Origin: Fimbriimonadia bacterium
GTDB taxonomy: Bacteria; Armatimonadota; Fimbriimonadia; Fimbriimonadales; Fimbriimonadaceae
Reading direction: 5' to 3'
DNA: 64,000 nt
Assembly (NCBI GenBank): GCA_030427425.1
Contig: JAUICQ010000006.1
Location: 62,001-126,000, forward strand
Made by a program: the position numbers and the translations under genes. The notes under the pieces were generated by a model. That model was not told the DNA's origin, did no database searches, and saw only the letters and a program-made list of their open reading frames with translations. This document shows positions 1 through 6,597 of the stretch, piece after piece. Positions within the stretch are counted from its first letter, which is position 1. The number at the start of each line of letters is the position of its first letter.

Positions 1-162
1 GCTTCAGAAGCAGAAATATCTGGTATACGCGGATTCGGTAAAAAGTCGCTTAATGAAGTTAGAGATAAACTAGCTGAATACGGTGTGGCACTTAAAGGTA
101 ACTCCGGAGCCTATAGATACGATTCCAATATGGATGACTACGAGGACGATTTAGATTTATAA
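1..162 (+). CDS. rpoA: RNA polymerase alpha subunit, C-terminal end (partial)
   Basis: Only the last 53 codons are in the window, and the 5' part lies upstream. They encode the end of the alpha C-terminal domain: GIRGFGKKSLNEVRDKLAEYG matches the closing helix-hairpin-helix of alpha-CTD (compare GRKSLDEIKEKL in the family), which contacts promoter UP elements and activators. An acidic tail (DDYEDDLDL) follows and ends at TAA. rplQ begins 12 bp downstream, the order found in nearly all bacteria, so the two are probably cotranscribed. Confidence 0.93.
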   Translation, partial: ASEAEISGIRGFGKKSLNEVRDKLAEYGVALKGNSGAYRYDSNMDDYEDDLDL

Positions 163-174
163 TAGGTATAGAAA

Positions 175-621
175 ATGAGACATAAGGTAGATAGAAGAAA
201 ATTAGGTTTACCATCAGATCAGCGAATGTGCTTGCTAACTAACTTGGCTAGACAGTTCGTTAGAAATGGATTTGTAAATACTACTCACTGTAGAGCTAAA
301 GAGGCTCAGAGAATCGTAGAAAAGCTAATTAATACAGCTAAAAATGATACTCTTCACGCTAGAAGAGAAGTTAGAAAAGTATTAGTAGGACATTCTACAT
401 CCTCCAAGAAACCTGAAAAATTACTCGCAGGAAAATCGGAAGAAGAAAAATTAGTTATTCTCCAACAGAGAAGCTTAATTAATGGTGAAGATCTAGTTAC
501 ACACTTGTTTAAGAATGTTGCTCCTAAGTATAAAGACAGAAAGGGCGGATATACAAGAGTAACCAAAACCGGATTAAGAAGAGGAGATGCTGCTACTACT
601 GCAGTATTAGAATTAGTCTAA
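175..621 (+). CDS. rplQ: 50S ribosomal protein L17
   Basis: L17 is a protein of the large ribosomal subunit near the peptide exit tunnel. The start MRHKVDRRKLG and the end GGYTRVTKTGLRRGDAA followed by ELV are the two signature ends of the family. The 148 residues are slightly longer than the usual 115-130 because of a lysine/glutamate-rich middle (about residues 75-95). An AGGT ribosome-binding site lies just before ATG. It follows rpoA, and truA starts 3 bp after its stop, so rpoA-rplQ-truA look like one transcript. That order is usual in Firmicutes and Cyanobacteria rather than in alphaproteobacteria. Confidence 0.97.
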   Translation: MRHKVDRRKLGLPSDQRMCLLTNLARQFVRNGFVNTTHCRAKEAQRIVEKLINTAKNDTLHARREVRKVLVGHSTSSKKPEKLLAGKSEEEKLVILQQRSLINGEDLVTHLFKNVAPKYKDRKGGYTRVTKTGLRRGDAATTAVLELV

Positions 622-624
622 ACT

Positions 625-1401
625 TTGAATACAACAAAACGAATTAAGCTTGTTATTGCTTATGATGGCACAAACTACTGTGGCTGGGCAAAACAAGCTT
701 TTTTTGCTACTATACAAGGCAAAATAGAGGAAGCAATCTCTAACTTCCAGAATACTGAATGTACTATAATCGGAAGTAGTAGAACCGATAGTGGTGCCCA
801 CGCCGAAGGTGCTGTATGCCACTTCGATACTTATCACCCCATCCCTCCCAATAAGTGGAAACAAGCTATTAATAACCGACTCCCATCCGATATCCGTATC
901 CAGAGCAGTAAACAAGTTCCAGATAATTTTGATGCACGCTTCTCGGCAAAGTGGAGATGTTATAGGTACACTATCGGGATTGTTAATAATGAAAATCCAC
1001 TCAAAAACCGGTTCCGATTCGATCAGTTTAAAAATTTAAATACAAAATGCATGCAAGAAGCTGCCACCTTACTACAAGGTGTACACGACTTCCGTGCCTT
1101 TAGTGAAGAGATCCCACACGATGCAAATACTGTGCGTACACTAAAGAGTGTCGATGTAACTAGGATAAAAGATGAAGTGAGAATAGATATTATAGGGAAC
1201 GCTTTTATTCGGGGAATGATGCGAAGAATATCTGGAGGACTCTATGAAGTTGGTAAAGGAACACGATCTCTAGATTCTTTTAAAATGCTCTTAGATCCTA
1301 ATGCAAGAGGTTCTATTAATTGGCCAGTGGTATTACCAGCTCACGGGCTCTGCTTGAAGAGGGTTGTCTACGGTAGGCATCCAAAAGATTTTAGATTCTG
1401 A
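625..1401 (+). CDS. truA: tRNA pseudouridine(38-40) synthase TruA
   Basis: Converts uridines 38, 39 and 40 of tRNA anticodon arms to pseudouridine. The N-terminal YDGTNYCGWAKQ motif and the catalytic block RTDSGAHA with Asp55 as nucleophile are clear. The later FIRGMMRRISGGLYEVGKG (about residues 191-210) is the family's second conserved block. The 258 residues match the usual length. The start is TTG, 3 bp after rplQ. No ATG exists before the conserved YDG motif, so TTG is the only sensible start and suggests translational coupling to rplQ. Confidence 0.95.
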   Translation: MNTTKRIKLVIAYDGTNYCGWAKQAFFATIQGKIEEAISNFQNTECTIIGSSRTDSGAHAEGAVCHFDTYHPIPPNKWKQAINNRLPSDIRIQSSKQVPDNFDARFSAKWRCYRYTIGIVNNENPLKNRFRFDQFKNLNTKCMQEAATLLQGVHDFRAFSEEIPHDANTVRTLKSVDVTRIKDEVRIDIIGNAFIRGMMRRISGGLYEVGKGTRSLDSFKMLLDPNARGSINWPVVLPAHGLCLKRVVYGRHPKDFRF

Positions 1402-1541
1402 ATTTCTTACTTATAGTCTAGTAAATAGGATCTCTACTTTTAATAAATTTCCAATTATTGTTATCTTAGCCTAATAAATTTTCTGTTACCTGCCAAGAAT
1501 AGTATCGTAATATTACTTTTATAGTTATAGGGAATAAAGAT

Positions 1542-2072
1542 ATGTCAGATACACCAGAGGCAGCAGCGCCAGCAAAAAAGTCACCAATGATGTTAATTAT
1601 AATCCTTCTAGTAGTAGTGGGTGGAGGTGCTGGAGCATTTATGTTTATGGGTGGCGGAGAGAAGAAGAAGAAATCCGCTCCACCATTAGAGCTTGGAGAA
1701 GTGGTAGATGTGTTTTCTAAAGACGGATTCACTACTAACTTGGCAAACGGAGTATCCTTCCTTCAAGGCAACGTATCTTTTGGTTTTAAAAAAGGGTTTA
1801 AAACAGATTTAGTTAAAAAAATAGCACCTGCTTTGCAAGATACAATTCTTCGTGTTATTATGACAAAGCAACCCGAGGATTTAGATAGAAAGGGACTAGA
1901 TGCTACGAAAGTAGAGATTGCTAAGAAAGCGAACGCTCTTATTAGGCAGTTTCTTCCTGATGAACCGATACCGTCTAAAGTAGTTACATCGGATGATCCG
2001 GATGCAGATCCATTCGATTCAAATACTGGTCCAGTTGTACAGGTGTATTTTACTAAGTTTGCAATGCAGTAA
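1542..2072 (+). CDS. FliL-like single-pass membrane protein
   Basis: This 176-residue protein has a short cytoplasmic Ala/Pro/Lys N-terminus, one transmembrane segment (about residues 15-38, MMLIIILLVVVGGGAGAFMF), a lysine cluster, and a periplasmic domain. The domain layout fits FliL of the flagellar basal body: 'DGFTTNLANG', a central 'LQDTILRVI' stretch, and the C-terminal 'VVQVYFTKFAMQ' that matches the FliL end (V-x-x-V-Y-F-T-x-F-x-x-Q). No other flagellar gene is in the window. It could serve a remnant flagellum or act as a stator/membrane-organising homologue. A GH57 gene starts 18 bp downstream, probably on the same transcript. Confidence 0.68.
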   Translation: MSDTPEAAAPAKKSPMMLIIILLVVVGGGAGAFMFMGGGEKKKKSAPPLELGEVVDVFSKDGFTTNLANGVSFLQGNVSFGFKKGFKTDLVKKIAPALQDTILRVIMTKQPEDLDRKGLDATKVEIAKKANALIRQFLPDEPIPSKVVTSDDPDADPFDSNTGPVVQVYFTKFAMQ

Positions 2073-2090
2073 TACCTAGGTGAGAACTTT

Positions 2091-3809
2091 ATGTCGCTTG
2101 GTAGATTCATGCTGGTGCTCCACTCTCACATGCCCTATGTGCTATCTCATGGGAAGAGCCCTCATGGTACCGACTGGATTTTCGAATCGGCTGCAGAATG
2201 TTATCTACCCCTGTTAGATGTTCTTTCTAGATTAGAGCAAGAGGATATTAAGCCAAAGTGGACCGTTAACATTACCCCAATTCTAGCTGAACAGTTAGAA
2301 GATCCCTCATTTAAAGACGGATTCGAAGAGTACTGTCAGGAACAGATTGATGTTGCAATAGGGGATCAGAAAAACTTTCGAAAAGATGAATCGCTGTGGA
2401 TGGATGGTATGGCTGCTTGGTGGCAGAGATACTATACTAAGGCTCTGGTAGATTTTAAAGAAAAGTGGAATCATTCCATCTGTTCTGGATTTAAGCATTT
2501 TCAAGACATTGGTAGCATTGAGATAATCACCAGTTGTGCTACTCACGGATATATTCCACTGCAATCTACTGAAAACTCTATTTATGCGCAAGTGAAAATT
2601 GGTAAGGAGACATACAAAAAGCACTTTGGATGTTATCCTCGAGGATTCTGGTTGCCTGAATGCGCATACCGACCCTCTTATTCCTGGAAATCACCAGTGA
2701 GTGAGAACGCGGAAGAGTGGAGTAGGCACAGTACCGATTCTTTTCTGGCCAATGAGGGCATTGAATACTTCTTTGTAGATTCCCATATGATACGGGGTGG
2801 AAAACCAATCGGGACTTATGGAGAATTATTTCCTCAATTGAATACAATGTTTAAAAGGAGTGAGAAGATGTTTACTCCCCCGCCAGAATATCGTAACGAA
2901 TACGAGCATTATAAACTTCCTTCAGGAGTGACCTGTTTTGCAAGAGACCCTCAGAGCACGGTGCGAGTATGGTCGAGCGAAGCTGGATATCCTGGTACTC
3001 CAGACTATCTGGAGTTCCACAAAAAGTTATTTCCTGGCAGATTGCGTTACTGGCGGGTAAGTGAGGAAAAAGACGATCTCGGCTCCAAAAAACCGTATAA
3101 TCCTTGGAGTGCATTTAATAGAATATATGAACAAGCATGCGATTTTGTGAATTCCATAAAAGATAACCTTGGACGCTATAAAGACCTATCGGGTGAATGT
3201 GGCAACCTAGTGGCCATGTATGATACTGAACTTTTTGGTCACTGGTGGTGGGAGGGGCCTGAATTCCTTTATGAGGTTGCAAAACTACTACATAGTGAAT
3301 CTTCTTTAGAAAAACTAACGGGTGGTGAACTGTTAGATAAGTACCCATCCAATAGAGAGATTACACTCCCTGAAGGATCGTGGGGAGAAGGTGGATACCA
3401 TTATATATGGTTTAATAAAGAAAATGAGTGGACATGGAAGGAGCTCTATCCGCTTCAAGAAAAGTTTAAAAATTTATCAGCCAAATATTCCAGTCTGCAG
3501 ATAGATAAAGTGTTAGAACGATTGCTGAACCAGTCGGCACGAGAACTGTTGCTTGCGGAATCATCGGACTGGCAGTTCCTTATCTCTACGAAGTCGGCTA
3601 GGGATTATTCTGAACTTAGGTTTTCATATCATATTAACTGCTTGAGTAAATTATTAGAATACTGTGAAAATTATTCTGAATTTTCAGCTCTCGATGATGA
3701 TGCTTTAGCATTTCTTGAAAATTGTGAAGAGAGGGATGCTCCGTTTAAAGACGTAAATTTCAGAACCTGGGACGCGTATCAGGCTAGTCCGTTGGCGATA
3801 AGTGGTTAA
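2091..3809 (+). CDS. GH57 1,4-alpha-glucan branching enzyme (DUF1957 type)
   Basis: Transfers alpha-1,4 glucan segments to alpha-1,6 branch points in glycogen-like polymer. The N-terminus MLVLHSHMPYVLSHG is the GH57 (beta/alpha)7-barrel start. GFWLPECAY carries the expected nucleophile Glu190, and MYDTELFGHWWWEG carries the expected acid Asp378. The 572 residues match cyanobacterial/Thermus branching enzymes of this class. The C-terminal helical domain, with a 'SSDWQFLI' motif (about residues 480-495), is typical. A GGTGAG ribosome-binding site precedes ATG. With the GH15 gene at 25402-27315 it implies polyglucan metabolism, although no glycogen synthase or phosphorylase is in the window. Confidence 0.88.
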   Translation: MSLGRFMLVLHSHMPYVLSHGKSPHGTDWIFESAAECYLPLLDVLSRLEQEDIKPKWTVNITPILAEQLEDPSFKDGFEEYCQEQIDVAIGDQKNFRKDESLWMDGMAAWWQRYYTKALVDFKEKWNHSICSGFKHFQDIGSIEIITSCATHGYIPLQSTENSIYAQVKIGKETYKKHFGCYPRGFWLPECAYRPSYSWKSPVSENAEEWSRHSTDSFLANEGIEYFFVDSHMIRGGKPIGTYGELFPQLNTMFKRSEKMFTPPPEYRNEYEHYKLPSGVTCFARDPQSTVRVWSSEAGYPGTPDYLEFHKKLFPGRLRYWRVSEEKDDLGSKKPYNPWSAFNRIYEQACDFVNSIKDNLGRYKDLSGECGNLVAMYDTELFGHWWWEGPEFLYEVAKLLHSESSLEKLTGGELLDKYPSNREITLPEGSWGEGGYHYIWFNKENEWTWKELYPLQEKFKNLSAKYSSLQIDKVLERLLNQSARELLLAESSDWQFLISTKSARDYSELRFSYHINCLSKLLEYCENYSEFSALDDDALAFLENCEERDAPFKDVNFRTWDAYQASPLAISG

Positions 3810-3862
3810 TCTTTAGGCCTATAAGCTTATAGTGAAACAGTAAAAATACCGATACTAGTAGT

Positions 3863-5041
3863 ATGAATTCAGTCTATGTAGATTTTGCTGAGAAGGGTAC
3901 TAGTCATGTTAAATTAGGATTTATCGTAGAAGATGTCCCAAAGATAATTACAAACAATTTACTTACATTAAAGTTAACCCTCTACTTAAGATATGCTTCA
4001 GGTGATACTGTAATCTCTTCTCAACTTAATTATCATCTTGATACTATTAAGCACGATGTGAATAGTATCGTTCAAAAAATTATATCTTCATTGAATTTAG
4101 ACTTCAATAGAGAATTAGGAACATATATAGTTCAGAGATACCAAGACATTCTATGTAGAATGAACCTAGTATTAGATAATTATAACAAGTTAGATGCGGA
4201 GCACATAGAGCAAGGACTGATTGAGCTAAGTGAGTACTGGGAAAAATCGCTCCGTGAGATTACTGCGCAGAATCCGAACAATGAATCGTTTAGGAAATAT
4301 TGTAAGCTGGCCATGTTAAACTATTTAAACATCGATACCGTATTCGATGTTGGTGCGAACATTGGTCAGTATGCACAACGACTTTTTAGCATGGGTTATT
4401 CGGGTGTAATCCACTCCTTTGAGCCGCAAGAAAAGTGTGTATCATTTGCTAATAGGCTGAAAGAGAATTTCAGGATAAATGGTTTAAATCATAATTGGCA
4501 TATCCATCAGCAGGCTCTGGGGGATAAAGATGAAGTGAAGACTTTTCATATTTCAGAAGCGGATGTGTGTAGTAGTTTTAATCCTTCTTTTAATACGGCT
4601 GTAACCAGTAAAAATATCGCTACAGCGGACCTTCAGATTACAACTTTAGACAACTATATAGAGAAAAATAAGATGGGCCTCGGTAGTGCTCATTTAAAGG
4701 TGGATGCTGAAGGATTCGATAAAGAGGTTCTATTAGGCAGTAAGCAGACCTTGCAGAATGTGAAAAGTGTGGAGGTGGAATCTAAATTTCTGCCATTTTC
4801 TCCTGACGAATGGATCAGTAGCGATCTTCTATCTTATTTAAAAGATTTTCAGCTGTATCCTGTTAACATTACGATGGATGTAATCGATCTTGCCATGGGA
4901 TCGTTAATCGGAGGCGACTGGTTTTTCGTGAAGAAAAATACTATTATAGAACTTGCTCATATGTATAGTTTTCACGATTTTTCAAAGAGAAGAATCGAGA
5001 GTTGCTCAAGCCCTGGTTGTGGCATAGAGTGCATTGTATAA
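3863..5041 (+). CDS. FkbM-family SAM-dependent methyltransferase with unknown N-terminal domain
   Basis: The C-terminal half (about residues 155-370) is a FkbM-type methyltransferase: FDVGANIGQY (Asp162-Gly164) is the AdoMet-binding loop, IHSFEPQ the next strand, and LKVDAEGFD (Asp281) the family's late motif. FkbM enzymes O-methylate sugars, lipids or secondary metabolites; the substrate here is not evident. The first 150 residues (a beta-rich start, then helices) match nothing I recognise. There is no strong ribosome-binding site at the ATG. No polysaccharide biosynthesis genes are adjacent. Confidence 0.75.
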   Translation: MNSVYVDFAEKGTSHVKLGFIVEDVPKIITNNLLTLKLTLYLRYASGDTVISSQLNYHLDTIKHDVNSIVQKIISSLNLDFNRELGTYIVQRYQDILCRMNLVLDNYNKLDAEHIEQGLIELSEYWEKSLREITAQNPNNESFRKYCKLAMLNYLNIDTVFDVGANIGQYAQRLFSMGYSGVIHSFEPQEKCVSFANRLKENFRINGLNHNWHIHQQALGDKDEVKTFHISEADVCSSFNPSFNTAVTSKNIATADLQITTLDNYIEKNKMGLGSAHLKVDAEGFDKEVLLGSKQTLQNVKSVEVESKFLPFSPDEWISSDLLSYLKDFQLYPVNITMDVIDLAMGSLIGGDWFFVKKNTIIELAHMYSFHDFSKRRIESCSSPGCGIECIV

Positions 5042-5086
5042 AGGTGCTAGTTTGCTCTACTCTGAAGTGTTTTTATAGAAGGTCAT

Positions 5087-5150
5087 TGCTCCCGCTCAGT
5101 CCTCGAAGGGGGAACACTATACAATCTTGCGGAGGCATTGTATAGTGAGT
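5087..5150 (+). repeat. Dispersed repeat, copy A, with hairpin
   Basis: Contains CCCGCTCAGTCCTCGAAGG and then a perfect 11-bp inverted repeat (5115-5125 with 5137-5147, CACTATACAAT/ATTGTATAGTG). The CCTCGAAGGGG-GAAC-TATACAATC string recurs at 5366-5415 and, inverted, at 56622-56677. Shorter pieces occur at 44432-44450 and 59592-59812. All copies are intergenic. Confidence 0.7.
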
Positions 5151-5188
5151 CGAGTTTTGCTTAAGATAATCAGCACATTCTTTATAGT

Positions 5189-5225
5189 GTCGCCCCGACA
5201 ACTTAAACATGTCGGGGTCCGTGAC
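5189..5225. repeat. Palindromic stem-loop repeat
   Basis: GTCGCCCCGACA and TGTCGGGGTCC-GTGAC form a stem-loop (8-bp core 5193-5200 with 5210-5217, with partly complementary flanks GTC/GAC). Related elements with a GTC(A)-CCCGA core are at 5267-5304 and 25316-25353. The left arm alone recurs at 56624-56634. Confidence 0.65.
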
Positions 5226-5266
5226 GTTCTATTCTAATTCGGTTAGAAAATATACAGTTAATAAAA

Positions 5267-5304
5267 GGTCATAGATCCCGGAGTTTTTATGTTTCCGGGA
5301 TGAC
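5267..5304. repeat. Palindromic stem-loop repeat
   Basis: ATCCCGGA (5275-5282) pairs with TCCGGGAT (5294-5301), flanked by GGTCAT and TGACA. Same architecture as the elements at 5189 and 25316: TGTCAT-CCCG arms around a short AT-rich loop. Confidence 0.65.
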
Positions 5305-5365
5305 ATTTTGAATAGAGTGCGTTAATTTTATAGAGAGAAGTATACACAGTCTATAGAATGTCTGG

Positions 5366-5415
5366 TCCCCGCTCCGTCCTCGAAGGGGAACGATATACAA
5401 TCTTGGGGTGACATT
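5366..5415 (+). repeat. Dispersed repeat, copy B
   Basis: GTCCCCGCTCCGTCCTCG-AAGGGGAACGATATACAATC, the second copy in the 467-bp gap between the FkbM and WD40 genes. Its reverse complement matches 56634-56670 almost exactly. Besides these four elements I see nothing coding in 5042-5508. Confidence 0.7.
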
Positions 5416-5508
5416 TTGCTTAACCAGTAATAATTACATGATATTTAAGTAGTTACCCTGATAATTAAAGCAGAGGATCCTGATTACCAGGTAAAACCAG
5501 ATATAAGT

Positions 5509-6480
5509 ATGAAGTTTTTAAGAAAAAAATTAATACTTATATTTTCTATTCTGAGTATGGTTCATAGTAATGCCATGCCTCAGATTATGCCGATAAGGAC
5601 TGATGATTCCTATCAGGTTCTATCGGTAGCATCCCAGCCAAGTACTTCTGTATACGTGGTAAGTTGTGACGATAAGTGTGTGCGCATCATTAATGCAGCA
5701 ACGGGTCAGACTCTGAAAAAAGTTGGTGGATTTTCTCAGAATATAAGAGAGGTAGCCTTTAGTAAGAACGGAAAGTTGTTTGCTGCTGGGGATAATATAG
5801 GGAATATATTTATATATAGTGCGGAATCTGGAAAACTTGTAAAACAGGTGAATAGAGGACCCGGGCACCGTGAGTTAATTGTAAGCTTATCATTCCATCC
5901 AGATAACAATACTCTTGCCAGCTGTGCCATAGATGGATTAATAAAAGTATGGGACATAGATGCGAATAAATTAATTTCACAATTTGTACCTAGTAGCTCT
6001 CAATATATCGGAGCTTATTTTGCTAACGATAAATTGTTTACTCTGCATAAAGAGATTGGCGTCTGTATTTACAGTACAGAAAAAATAAGTGGGAGCGCGA
6101 AACCTATCTGCACAATAAATCCTATAGAAGGCTCTACTTATGCTGGTTTGGGGATTAATCCTTCGGGAGGCTTGGTATGTGTATCAAGCTTAGATGGGAA
6201 AATTTCAGTTTGTAAAACATCTGATGGGAGAGTTGCCAAGAATTTAAAAGGAGAGTTTCATTTACCTGTTCTAAGTAGTTTCCATTCTAAAAAGAATTTC
6301 TTAGCTGCTTGTTGTACGGATGGAAGTGTCTCTTTTTATAGTGTAAAGAGTGGAGAAGTGGTTCTAAATGTAGATGGTATGTCATTAGATAAATCGGTGG
6401 CAACATTTACTGGAGATGGTAGATATTTTTTGAGCGTGAATAATGCTGGGCATTTATCTGTCTATAAGTTTGTATTTTAA
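5509..6480 (+). CDS. Secreted WD40-repeat beta-propeller protein
   Basis: The 323 residues start with a signal peptide (MKFLRKKLILIFSILSMVHSNA, cleavage near residue 22). Then come about seven WD40-like blades. The clearest are residues 80-112 (REVAFSKNGKLFAAGDNIGN), 124-156 (VSLSFHPDNNTLASCAIDG followed by LIKVWDI) and 262-285. WD40 propellers are protein-interaction platforms; export to the periplasm or beyond suggests a scaffold or host-directed role (inference). The gene stands alone, flanked by a repeat-rich spacer upstream and the UPF0182 gene 117 bp downstream. No enzymatic domain is visible. Confidence 0.8.
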   Translation: MKFLRKKLILIFSILSMVHSNAMPQIMPIRTDDSYQVLSVASQPSTSVYVVSCDDKCVRIINAATGQTLKKVGGFSQNIREVAFSKNGKLFAAGDNIGNIFIYSAESGKLVKQVNRGPGHRELIVSLSFHPDNNTLASCAIDGLIKVWDIDANKLISQFVPSSSQYIGAYFANDKLFTLHKEIGVCIYSTEKISGSAKPICTINPIEGSTYAGLGINPSGGLVCVSSLDGKISVCKTSDGRVAKNLKGEFHLPVLSSFHSKKNFLAACCTDGSVSFYSVKSGEVVLNVDGMSLDKSVATFTGDGRYFLSVNNAGHLSVYKFVF

Positions 6481-6597
6481 TTCGTTGGATATTCCTGCTG
6501 TATTTCCTGCTATCTATCGAGTATGGACTTGGTTAAAATAGTCTTATTTATTGAAAGGTATTACTACAAGTAAAATTTTAGGATAAACTAGTACCGT

